5,851 bases of DNA, taken from assembly GCA_003488325.1 (NCBI GenBank), contig DNLZ01000144.1:1631-7481 (forward strand), in the 5' to 3' direction. Of the stretch, positions 1 to 5,420 are shown piece by piece (within the stretch, counting starts at the first letter, position 1; every line of letters starts with the position of its first letter). Both the position numbers and the translations under genes were made by a program. Under the pieces are notes generated by a model. The model was not told the DNA's origin, made no database searches, and was given only the letters and a program-made list of their open reading frames with translations. The DNA is from Planctomycetaceae bacterium. GTDB lineage: Bacteria; Planctomycetota; Planctomycetia; Pirellulales; UBA1268.

Positions 1-1
1 C

Positions 2-958
2 CTCCATCCGCTGCCCGCGAAGCTGCTGGAGCACCGTCGCTATGCGAAGCTGAAGAGCACCTACGTCGACGCGCTGCCGCTGCTCGTCGATCCGGCCACG
101 GGCCGCGTCCACACGTCCCTCAACCAGACCGTGACGGCCACCGGTCGGCTGAGCTCGAGCGACCCGAACCTGCAGAACATCCCGGTGCGCACGGCCGAGG
201 GGCAGCAGATCCGGGCGGCGTTCCTGCCGGGTGAGCCCGGCTGGCAGTTCATCGCCGCCGACTATTCGCAGATCGAGCTGCGCGTGCTCGCGCACCTCTC
301 CGGCGACCAGCGCATGCGGGCCGCGTTCGCCGCCGGAGAGGACATCCACACCCGCACGGCGGCCCTGGTGCAGGGTGTCGAGCCGGCCGCCGTGACGCCC
401 GCGATGCGGCGGGCGGCGAAGGCGGTCAACTTCGGCATCCTCTACGGCCAGAGCGCCTTCGGGCTCGCCAAGGCGCTCGCGATCCCGCAGGCCGAGGCGG
501 CCGCATTCATCGCGGCCTACTTCGAGGCCTTCGCCGGAGCGGCCGCCTTCATCGACGACCTCCTCGATCGCTGCCGTCGCGACGGGCAGGTGACCACGCT
601 GCTCGGCCGCCGGCGGTCGATCGCCGGCGTCCGCGACCGCAAGGCCCGACGCACGGCGAGCGGCGCGCTGGCGCTCTCGCTCCCCGAGCGCACGGCGGTG
701 AACACGGTGGTACAGGGCTCCGCGGCCGACCTCATCAAGCTCGCCATGCTGGGTGTGTCGAGGCGTCTCGAGGCCGAGCGGTGTGCGGCGGCCCTCGTCC
801 TCCAGATCCACGACGAACTCCTGCTCGAGTCCCCCGTGGACGAGGTGCCGGCCGTCTCGTCGCTCGTCGCCGAGGCGATGCGCTCGGCCCTGCCGCTCGA
901 GGTTCCGCTCGAGGTGTCGGTGCACGTCGGGCGGTCGTGGGCGGAGTGCCAGAAATGA
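2..958 (+). CDS. polA: DNA polymerase I, C-terminal polymerase domain (5' truncated by window)
   Basis: This is the polymerase domain of family A DNA polymerase I, which fills gaps in excision repair and replaces Okazaki primers. The gene enters from upstream; 318 codons are visible in the frame starting at base 2, so the 5' nuclease domain and any 3'-5' exonuclease domain lie outside. The fragment opens in the region leading to TATGRLSSSDPNLQNIP. Motif A is DYSQIELR, with the metal-binding Asp at 260-262. Motif B is RRAAKAVNFGILYG, with Arg at 407, Lys at 419, Phe at 431 and Tyr at 443, matching the R-K-F-Y set of the O helix. Motif C is QIHDE, with the second catalytic Asp at 812-814. All the key polymerase residues I can check are present. 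The stop codon overlaps the coaE start (ATGA), suggesting translational coupling. Start and full length are unknown. Confidence 0.98.
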   Translation, partial: LHPLPAKLLEHRRYAKLKSTYVDALPLLVDPATGRVHTSLNQTVTATGRLSSSDPNLQNIPVRTAEGQQIRAAFLPGEPGWQFIAADYSQIELRVLAHLSGDQRMRAAFAAGEDIHTRTAALVQGVEPAAVTPAMRRAAKAVNFGILYGQSAFGLAKALAIPQAEAAAFIAAYFEAFAGAAAFIDDLLDRCRRDGQVTTLLGRRRSIAGVRDRKARRTASGALALSLPERTAVNTVVQGSAADLIKLAMLGVSRRLEAERCAAALVLQIHDELLLESPVDEVPAVSSLVAEAMRSALPLEVPLEVSVHVGRSWAECQK

Positions 959-1593
959 CCGCGTCGCATCCTGCGCTCGTCGTCGTCGGGCTCGTCGGAC
1001 GAATCGCCGCCGGAAAATCGACCGTCGCCCGCGCGCTGGCCGCACGCGGCGCGGAGGTCATCGACGCCGATCGAATCGCACACGAGGTGCTCGACGAGCC
1101 CGACACGCGGTCCGCCGTCGTGCGACGGTTCGGCGCAGCGGTCCTGCGGGCCGATGGCCGCGTGGATCGGGCCGCGCTCGCGAGCATCGTCTTCGGCTCC
1201 ACCCCCGAGGCCGGAACCGCGCTCGCGGCCCTGGAGCGCATCGTCCACCCGCGGGTGCGGGAGAGGATCGCGGCGGACCTCGACCGCATGCGGGACGAGG
1301 CCGTGACGGCGGGCGGTGCGCGGCGCGTCGTCGTGCTCGACGTGCCGCTGCTCGTGCAGGCGGGCTGGGACGAACGGTGCGACCGGATCGTACTCGTGGA
1401 GTGCGACGAGCAGGTGCGGCGGGCGCGGATGGCTGCCCGGGGATGGACGACGGAGCATCAGGCCGAGCGCGACGCGGCGTGGGCACGGGGATATCGGCCG
1501 CCACCACCCTGGAAAACGACGCCGGTGGATGCCTCCGGTGATGCGGCGTATATTCACGCCCAGATCGACAGCCTGTGGCGGAGCATGTCCTGA
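955..1593 (+). CDS. coaE: Dephospho-CoA kinase
   Basis: CoaE phosphorylates the 3'-OH of the ribose in dephospho-CoA, the last cytosolic step of coenzyme A synthesis. The product is 212 residues, a normal family length. The start at 955 overlaps the polA stop and has GGAG at 943-946, 8 nt upstream. The P-loop is GRIAAGKST (residues 15-23). It is followed by DADRIAHEVL (37-46), the usual Asp-rich acceptor-site segment. IVHPRVRERI (96-105) and VVVLDVPLLVQAG (125-137) are further family hallmarks. The P-loop differs from the common GGIGSGKS form but keeps the essential GxxxxGKS/T spacing. The last 40 or so residues are divergent: where the family usually has R-I-x-x-Q and K-R-x-A-D-x-V-I-x-N, this protein has ERDAAW and a proline run before KTTPVDASGD. 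Gene order polA-coaE is common in bacteria. The assignment is firm; activity is assumed. Confidence 0.93.
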   Translation: MTASHPALVVVGLVGRIAAGKSTVARALAARGAEVIDADRIAHEVLDEPDTRSAVVRRFGAAVLRADGRVDRAALASIVFGSTPEAGTALAALERIVHPRVRERIAADLDRMRDEAVTAGGARRVVVLDVPLLVQAGWDERCDRIVLVECDEQVRRARMAARGWTTEHQAERDAAWARGYRPPPPWKTTPVDASGDAAYIHAQIDSLWRSMS

Positions 1594-1751
1594 CGGCGAC
1601 GTCCGGGCCTCCTGCGACGCCATGGCCGTCGATTCCCGCCTGGGGTTCCCGTCGATCGATCCGGTCCCACCGTCCGCTGGTGGAGCGCGCCGGTCCTGCG
1701 GCCCGACACCTCCTTTCCCCGCCGCGCCGTCGGCACCGCCTCGAGGCTCGC
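1594..1751 (+). promoter_or_regulatory. C-rich spacer/leader between coaE and rho
   Basis: This is the only sizeable gap in the polA-ftsY gene run. It stays open in the rho frame back to an ATG at 1575, so it could be read as an N-terminal extension. However, the hypothetical peptide is rich in Pro and Arg, and about a quarter of its codons end in A or T, against very few in the rho body. I therefore read it as non-coding. It holds a weak hairpin at 1615-1631 (CGACGC with GC-C-GTCG, one bulge), a second hairpin at 1667-1683 (CCACC/GGTGG, 7-nt loop), and a C-rich, G-poor tract at 1701-1740 (23 C, 9 G by count) that resembles a Rho-loading site. No convincing -35/-10 pair is seen. A promoter or a Rho-dependent autoregulatory leader, as known for E. 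coli rho, is possible but unproven. Confidence 0.35.
1743..1746 (+). promoter_or_regulatory. Probable ribosome binding site of rho
   Basis: GAGG lies 5 nt before the ATG at 1752. It supports this start over the alternative ATGs at 1575 (overlapping coaE) and 1770. The match to the anti-Shine-Dalgarno sequence is short, so it is supportive rather than decisive. Confidence 0.5.
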
Positions 1752-3137
1752 ATGTCACGGCCCGACCAGATGCCCGGAGACGCCGAGCGGGATCCGCTGT
1801 CCCTCGCCGAGGAGATCGCCGCGGAGGTCAAGGACGGCCTCGACGTGACCGGGCACTACGAGGCGCTCAAGAAGGGCGACCCGTCGATCGCCGAACTGCA
1901 GAAGCTCTCGATGCAGGAACTCGTCGACCTCGCCCGTCAGGAACAGGTGGGCGACGTGACCGGCGCACGGAAGCAGGATCTCGTGTTCCGCATCCTCAAG
2001 GAGCGGATCAAGCTCAACGGCCTGATGTTCGGCGAGGGGACGCTCGAGATCCTGCCGGACGGCTTCGGCTTCCTCCGCAGCCCCGATTCGCATTACCTCT
2101 CCTGTCCCGACGACATCTACGTCTCGCCGAGTCAGATCCGTCGGTTCGGCCTCCGCAACGGCATGAGCGTCGCGGGACAGATCCGGCCGCCGAAGGAAAG
2201 CGAGCGCTACTTCGCCCTGCTGCGGGTCGAGGCGATCAACGGCGAGGACCCGGCCAAGCTCTCCACGCGTTCGTTCTTCGACGAGCTCACGCCGCTCCAT
2301 CCCGACGAGCGGATCGTTCTCGAGACGACTCCCGAGGAGATCGCGATGCGGGTCGTCGACCTCGTCGTGCCGATCGGGTTCGGCCAGCGCGGGCTCATCG
2401 TCAGCCCGCCGCGGGCCGGCAAGACCATCCTCCTGCAGAAGATGGCGAAGGCCGTGCTCGAGAACTACCCGGAGGCGTACGTCTTCATGCTGCTCATCGA
2501 CGAGCGGCCGGAGGAGGTCACCGACATGGAGCGGCAGGTGAAGGGGCCGGCCTGCGAGGTGATCAGCTCCACGTTCGACGAGAACGCGAGCCGCCACGTC
2601 CAGGTCGCGGACATGGTGATCGAGAAGGCCAAGCGGCTCGTCGAATACGGACGCGACGTCGTCATCTTCCTCGACTCCATCACCCGTCTGGCCCGCGCCT
2701 GGAATTCCGAGGTGCCCAACTCGGGCAAGATCCTCTCGGGCGGCGTGGACTCGGGAGCCCTCCAGCGGCCGAAGCGGTTTTTCGGGAGCGCCCGCAAGGT
2801 GGAGCAGGGGGGCTCCCTCACCATCATCGCCACGGCTCTCGTCGATACCGGCAGCCGGATGGACGACGTGATCTTCGAGGAGTTCAAGGGCACCGGCAAT
2901 CTCGAGATCGTGCTCGACCGACGACTCGTCGACAAGCGCATCTGGCCCGCCATCGACATCGCCCGATCGGGCACGCGGCGCGAGGAGATGCTCATGGAGC
3001 CGGACGAGTACCGACGCATCTGCGTGCTCAGGCGCGTGCTCGGCGAGATGAACGCGCCCGATGCGATGGAACTGCTCGTCAACCGCCTCGGAAAGACGCG
3101 TTGCAACGCCGACTTCCTCGCGGCCCTCAAGTCGTAG
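1752..3137 (+). CDS. rho: Transcription termination factor Rho
   Basis: Rho is a hexameric RNA-dependent ATPase that binds C-rich nascent RNA and terminates transcription. The 461-residue product aligns by eye with E. coli Rho over nearly its whole length, after an N-terminal extension of about 40 mostly charged residues. The helical N-terminal domain begins near residue 45 (SIAELQKLSMQELVDLAR). The cold-shock-like RNA-binding domain follows (GTLEILPDGFGFLRS, then DDIYVSPSQIRRF). Walker A is PPRAGKT with Lys224. The catalytic Glu is 251 in LLIDERPEE, and Walker B ends at Asp308 in FLDSITRLARAWN. The Q-loop region (LQRPKRFFGSARK), the R-loop region (FEEFKGTGNLE) and the arginine finger (SGTRREE, Arg409) are all present. 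E. coli Lys181 is replaced by Arg221. There is a 3-residue insertion after VKGP relative to E. coli. The ATG at 1752 was chosen for its GAGG and the codon-use drop upstream. All catalytic residues are intact. Confidence 0.97.
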   Translation: MSRPDQMPGDAERDPLSLAEEIAAEVKDGLDVTGHYEALKKGDPSIAELQKLSMQELVDLARQEQVGDVTGARKQDLVFRILKERIKLNGLMFGEGTLEILPDGFGFLRSPDSHYLSCPDDIYVSPSQIRRFGLRNGMSVAGQIRPPKESERYFALLRVEAINGEDPAKLSTRSFFDELTPLHPDERIVLETTPEEIAMRVVDLVVPIGFGQRGLIVSPPRAGKTILLQKMAKAVLENYPEAYVFMLLIDERPEEVTDMERQVKGPACEVISSTFDENASRHVQVADMVIEKAKRLVEYGRDVVIFLDSITRLARAWNSEVPNSGKILSGGVDSGALQRPKRFFGSARKVEQGGSLTIIATALVDTGSRMDDVIFEEFKGTGNLEIVLDRRLVDKRIWPAIDIARSGTRREEMLMEPDEYRRICVLRRVLGEMNAPDAMELLVNRLGKTRCNADFLAALKS

Positions 3138-3139
3138 GA
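3136..3139 (+). promoter_or_regulatory. Probable ribosome binding site of ribH, overlapping the rho stop
   Basis: AGGA begins inside the rho TAG stop and ends 8 nt before the ATG at 3148. It is the best-spaced Shine-Dalgarno-like sequence near the possible ribH starts (3139, 3148, 3184), and so favours 3148. Its position suggests that ribosomes finishing rho could restart on ribH. Confidence 0.45.
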
Positions 3140-3147
3140 TGCGCTGC

Positions 3148-3714
3148 ATGGAACGCGGGCAGAAGAGCCACGCCGCGGCGTCGATGGTGCACGAGCCGCG
3201 CACGTTCGCCGGGGAGGCGACGCGCGTCGCGGCAGGGCTCCGCGTCGCGATCGTGGTCGCGCGCTGGAACGACCGGGTGACCGGCGGGCTGCTCGCGGGG
3301 GCGCTCGACCGCTTCGCCGAGGCCGGCCTCTCCGCCGACGCGATCGACGTCGCGTGGGTCCCGGGGGCCTTCGAACTGCCCCTCGTGGCGGACCGGCTCG
3401 CGGCCACGGGCGGGTATGCGGCGGTCGTCTGCCTCGGCGCGATCATCCGCGGAGAGACGGAGCACGATCGCCACATCGCCCAGGCGGTCGCGCGGGGCAT
3501 CGAGGCCGCCGGGCGCTCCCACGGAGTGCCGGTGCTCTTCGGGGTGCTCACCTGCCAGACGCTCGATCAGGCGCTCGCGCGGTCCGGGCGCGGCGCCGAG
3601 ACCCGACTCCACGACGGATCCGCCCCGCCGGACAACAAGGGCGCCGAGTGTGCGGCCGCCGCCATCGAGATGATCTCCCTGCTCGGCCGCCTGCCCCGAC
3701 CGGAGCCCGCCTGA
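3148..3714 (+). CDS. ribH: 6,7-dimethyl-8-ribityllumazine synthase
   Basis: RibH condenses 5-amino-6-ribitylaminouracil with 3,4-dihydroxy-2-butanone 4-phosphate to give lumazine, the penultimate step of riboflavin synthesis. Visible hallmarks are RVAIVVARWN (aromatic substrate-stacking residue Trp40), WVPGAFELPL, VVCLGAIIRGETEH (catalytic-type His106), PVLFGVLTCQTLDQALAR (Arg145) and NKGAECAAAAIEM (Lys164). From 3148 the product is 188 residues, longer than the roughly 155 usual. Part of the excess is an N-terminal tail, so the start is uncertain: ATGs at 3139 and 3184 are in frame, and 3184 would give 176 residues. The rest is an insertion of about 11 residues between Arg145 and Asn163, where E. 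coli has only AGTKAG. The gap to rho is 10 nt and nusB follows after 5 nt. A ribH-nusB pair is a widespread arrangement. Function is well supported; the start is not. Confidence 0.93.
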   Translation: MERGQKSHAAASMVHEPRTFAGEATRVAAGLRVAIVVARWNDRVTGGLLAGALDRFAEAGLSADAIDVAWVPGAFELPLVADRLAATGGYAAVVCLGAIIRGETEHDRHIAQAVARGIEAAGRSHGVPVLFGVLTCQTLDQALARSGRGAETRLHDGSAPPDNKGAECAAAAIEMISLLGRLPRPEPA

Positions 3715-3719
3715 GAGCC

Positions 3720-4160
3720 ATGTCGCGTCGCAGCCGAGCCCGGGAGGTCGCCCTCCAGGCCCTCCATCAGCTCGAGTTCAACGAGCCCGTCGATGCCGCG
3801 GCCGGCGCGCAACGCCGCCTCGGCTTCCTGCGCGGCCGGCTGCGTTCGCCGGCGCTCGTCGAGTTCGCCGAGTCGCTGGTCGCGGGCGTCCGCGGCCACC
3901 TGGCCGCGCTCGACACGACCCTCGACGCCCTGTCGTCGAACTGGCGTGTCTCGCGCATGGCGGCCACCGACCGCACGGTCCTGCGACTCGCCGCGTACGA
4001 GCTCCTCCACACCGACACGCCGGGCCCGGTGGTCGTCGACGAGGCGATCGAGCTGGCGCGGCGCTACGGATCCGCGGCGTCCCCGCGGTTCGTGGCCGGC
4101 CTCCTCGGCGGCATGCTGGCCGAGCGGTCGCCACCGAGCCGGTCAGCCCAGGAGACCTGA
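3720..4160 (+). CDS. nusB: Transcription antitermination factor NusB
   Basis: NusB binds boxA RNA together with NusE (ribosomal protein S10) to build antitermination complexes on rRNA operons. The product is 146 residues, typical for this small all-helical protein. The family signatures appear in order: RRSRAREVALQALHQLEF at residues 3-20, NWRVSRMAATDRTVLRLA (74-91) followed by AYELLH, and PVVVDEAIELARRYGS (103-118) leading to SPRFVAGLLGGML. The last motif is usually FVNGVLD; here Asn is Ala. The C-terminal tail is Ser/Pro rich and probably disordered. The start at 3720 lies 5 nt after the ribH stop, with a weak GAGAG at 3713-3717 overlapping that stop, so coupled translation is likely. The stop is 4 nt before ftsY. 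It sits one gene from rho, whose action it opposes on rRNA transcripts. Confidence 0.93.
   Translation: MSRRSRAREVALQALHQLEFNEPVDAAAGAQRRLGFLRGRLRSPALVEFAESLVAGVRGHLAALDTTLDALSSNWRVSRMAATDRTVLRLAAYELLHTDTPGPVVVDEAIELARRYGSAASPRFVAGLLGGMLAERSPPSRSAQET
4150..4154 (+). promoter_or_regulatory. Ribosome binding site of ftsY inside the nusB 3' end
   Basis: AGGAG lies within the last codons of nusB, 10 nt before the ATG at 4165. It is the clearest Shine-Dalgarno sequence in the window and fixes the ftsY start, despite a reading frame that stays open much further upstream. Confidence 0.7.
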
Positions 4161-4164
4161 CGGC

Positions 4165-5118
4165 ATGGCCGGATTCCTCGAGCGGCTCAAGGCGGGCCTG
4201 GCGAAGACGGCGCAGGTCCTCAACACGGACGTCCGCGACCTCTTCAAGCGCGAGGGGCGGCTCGTCGACGAGACGTTCCTCGCCGACCTCCGCGCGGCGC
4301 TCGTCAGGACCGACATGGGTCCCGCGGCGGCCGAGGCGATCGTGGCGGACGTCGGACGGCGGCTGCGGGCCCGCGTCGTCGACCCCGAGGTGGTGCTCGA
4401 CTCCATCCGCACCGAGCTCCGCGGGCGGCTCCTCGCGGCTGGTGCCGCGACCGACGGCACGACCGCGGCGCCGCTCCGCATGGCCGACGCCGGGCCGACC
4501 GTGATCCTCGTGACGGGCGTCAACGGATCGGGCAAGACCACGTCCATCGCGAAGCTCGCCCGGCGTTTCCTGCGAGACGGCCGACGGGTGGTGCTGGGGG
4601 CCGGTGACACCTTCCGCGCCGCGGCGGTCGAGCAGCTCGCGATGTGGGCCGGTCGGCTCGGCTGCGAGATCGTCCGTGGCGAGCCCGGGTGCGATCCGGC
4701 CAGCATCGCCCACCGCGCCGTGGCCCGGGCGATCGAGGGGGGCTTCGACGTGTGCATCATCGACACCGCGGGGCGGCTGCAGACCCAGTCGAACCTCATG
4801 CAGGAGCTCGGCAAGATCCGTCGGGTGATCGGCAAGCAGATCGGTGACGCCCCGCACGAGACCCTCCTCGTGCTCGACGCCACGGCGGGGCAGAACGCCC
4901 TCTCGCAGGCGAAGGGCTTCACGGAGGCGGCCGGCTGCACGGGCATCGTCCTCGCCAAGCTCGACGGGTCGGCACGCGGCGGTGTCATCGTGCCGGTGGC
5001 GGAGCAGTTCGGCCTGCCGGTGAAGTTCGTGGGCACGGGAGAAACGGCCGACGACCTCGAGCCCTTCACGCCCGACGCCTTCCTGGCCGCCCTGCTCGAC
5101 GGCGCCTTCTCCGGCTGA
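4165..5118 (+). CDS. ftsY: Signal recognition particle receptor FtsY
   Basis: FtsY is the SRP-family GTPase at the inner membrane that receives ribosome-nascent chain complexes from Ffh/4.5S RNA and passes them to the translocon. The product has 317 residues and consists of the N and G domains only; it lacks the long acidic A domain of E. coli FtsY. The N-terminal MAGFLERLKAGLAKT is a likely amphipathic membrane-targeting helix, followed by the helical N domain. G domain: P-loop GVNGSGKTT (118-126, Lys124), GDTFRAAAVEQL, DTAGRLQTQSNLMQEL (from Asp200), DATAGQNALSQAKGF, AKLDGSARGG (Lys265, Asp267) and FVGTGETADDLEPF. The sequences after DTAGR and after DATAGQ are FtsY-like rather than Ffh-like, and there is no methionine-rich M domain. 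The Thr of the common TKLD motif is Ala here. It appears to be the last gene of the operon. Confidence 0.96.
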   Translation: MAGFLERLKAGLAKTAQVLNTDVRDLFKREGRLVDETFLADLRAALVRTDMGPAAAEAIVADVGRRLRARVVDPEVVLDSIRTELRGRLLAAGAATDGTTAAPLRMADAGPTVILVTGVNGSGKTTSIAKLARRFLRDGRRVVLGAGDTFRAAAVEQLAMWAGRLGCEIVRGEPGCDPASIAHRAVARAIEGGFDVCIIDTAGRLQTQSNLMQELGKIRRVIGKQIGDAPHETLLVLDATAGQNALSQAKGFTEAAGCTGIVLAKLDGSARGGVIVPVAEQFGLPVKFVGTGETADDLEPFTPDAFLAALLDGAFSG

Positions 5119-5177
5119 CGGGGCGTCGCGAACCCGGCCACGGAGCCCGGCTCACGGGGCCTCGACGCTCCCCGTTT
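5118..5177 (+). terminator. Candidate transcription terminator after ftsY
   Basis: ACGGGG-CGTCG (5118-5128, starting in the ftsY stop codon) can pair with CGACG-ct-CCCCGT (5163-5175): 11 base pairs with a 2-nt bulge. A second ACGGGG at 5154-5159 competes for the same CCCCGT with a 10-nt loop. Only three T follow (5175-5177), so this is a poor intrinsic terminator. A smaller ACCC-GCA-GGGT hairpin at 5183-5193, also followed by T, lies just downstream. Termination here could equally be Rho-dependent, with the hairpins stabilising the 3' end. Confidence 0.4.
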
Positions 5178-5236
5178 CCGCGACCCGCAGGGTTTGCCGC
5201 CACGCGTCTCCGGTTGAGCAGACCTTGCCGTCCGCC

Positions 5237-5270
5237 GGCACGACACCCTTTTTTGCCCCGGTGTCGCGCC
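5237..5270. repeat. Imperfect inverted repeat with T-run in loop
   Basis: GGC-a-CGACACC (5237-5247) is mirrored by GGTGTCG-c-GCC (5260-5270): 10 base pairs around one 1x1 mismatch. The 12-nt loop (5248-5259) contains T6 then G and CCCC. A smaller hairpin, TGCCG/CGGCA (5226-5230 and 5236-5240), overlaps its left arm, so the two folds exclude each other. If the small one forms, T6 lies 8 nt after it, further than usual for an intrinsic terminator. It could be a transcript 3' end, an operator-like dyad or a switch, and the sequence alone does not decide. Confidence 0.5.
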
Positions 5271-5329
5271 GATGAACTGAGACGGGCGGGGGGGATATCG
5301 GCTGCGGGCGTGCTTTGGCGGAGCGCGCA

Positions 5330-5371
5330 CGGACCGCACTCCCTGGGATCGGATTGCCTCGCGGACCGCAC
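5330..5371. repeat. 10-bp direct repeat CGGACCGCAC, two copies
   Basis: CGGACCGCAC occurs at 5330-5339 and again at 5362-5371. The copies are 32 bp apart start to start, close to three helical turns, and lie 50-91 bp upstream of the porin ATG. Same-face spacing would suit two protein-binding sites in the promoter region. In such GC-rich DNA a chance 10-mer repeat within 300 bp is not rare. Confidence 0.4.
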
Positions 5372-5405
5372 CTGTCAGCGGCCCGCTTTCACTACCTTCG
5401 GATTC

Positions 5406-5409
5406 GGAG
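5406..5409 (+). promoter_or_regulatory. Possible ribosome binding site of the porin-like gene
   Basis: GGAG lies 11 nt before the ATG at 5421. The spacing is longer than ideal. No better candidate exists, and the signal peptide that follows immediately supports the ATG independently. Confidence 0.4.
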
Positions 5410-5420
5410 TCTCTGCCACC

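Larger units (their letters stand above)
5119..5420 (+). other. 302-nt non-coding gap between ftsY and the porin-like gene
   Basis: I see no plausible gene on either strand here. The minus-strand open frames that cross it have no family-like sequence. The gap has a different texture from the genes, with a T6 run, a G7 run and several small dyads. In order it holds the ftsY 3' hairpins (5118-5193), a TGCCG/CGGCA dyad (5226-5240), a larger dyad with T6 in its loop (5237-5270), a G-rich tract (5284-5308), a 10-bp direct repeat (5330-5339 and 5362-5371), and GGAG at 5406-5409 ahead of the porin start. The porin promoter is probably in the second half, but I cannot point to a convincing -35/-10 pair. 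Confidence 0.7.

Noticed and set aside
517..1758. Long minus-strand open frame (413 codons) across polA and coaE
   Set aside because: It is the antisense shadow of strongly coding GC-rich genes. The product is low-complexity Arg/Pro/Ser with no family motif, while the + strand encodes unmistakable Pol I and CoaE.
3061..3147. ribH start at 3061 or 3139
   Set aside because: The 3061 start lies inside the conserved C-terminus of rho and adds an out-of-frame basic tail. The 3139 start has no properly spaced ribosome binding site, although it cannot be fully excluded.
1316..3280. 654-codon + strand frame overlapping coaE, rho and ribH
   Set aside because: This is an out-of-frame reading of rho, with Arg/Pro/Gly-rich product and no recognisable domain.
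1755..3551. 598-codon minus-strand open frame across rho and ribH
   Set aside because: Its length results from GC-rich codon bias on the opposite strand. The + strand carries conserved Rho and RibH motifs throughout, and this frame has none.
4165..5118. Possibility that the SRP GTPase is Ffh rather than FtsY
   Set aside because: There is no C-terminal methionine-rich M domain, and the GVNGSGKTT, DTAGRLQTQSNLMQEL and FVGTGETADDLEPF segments are FtsY-type.
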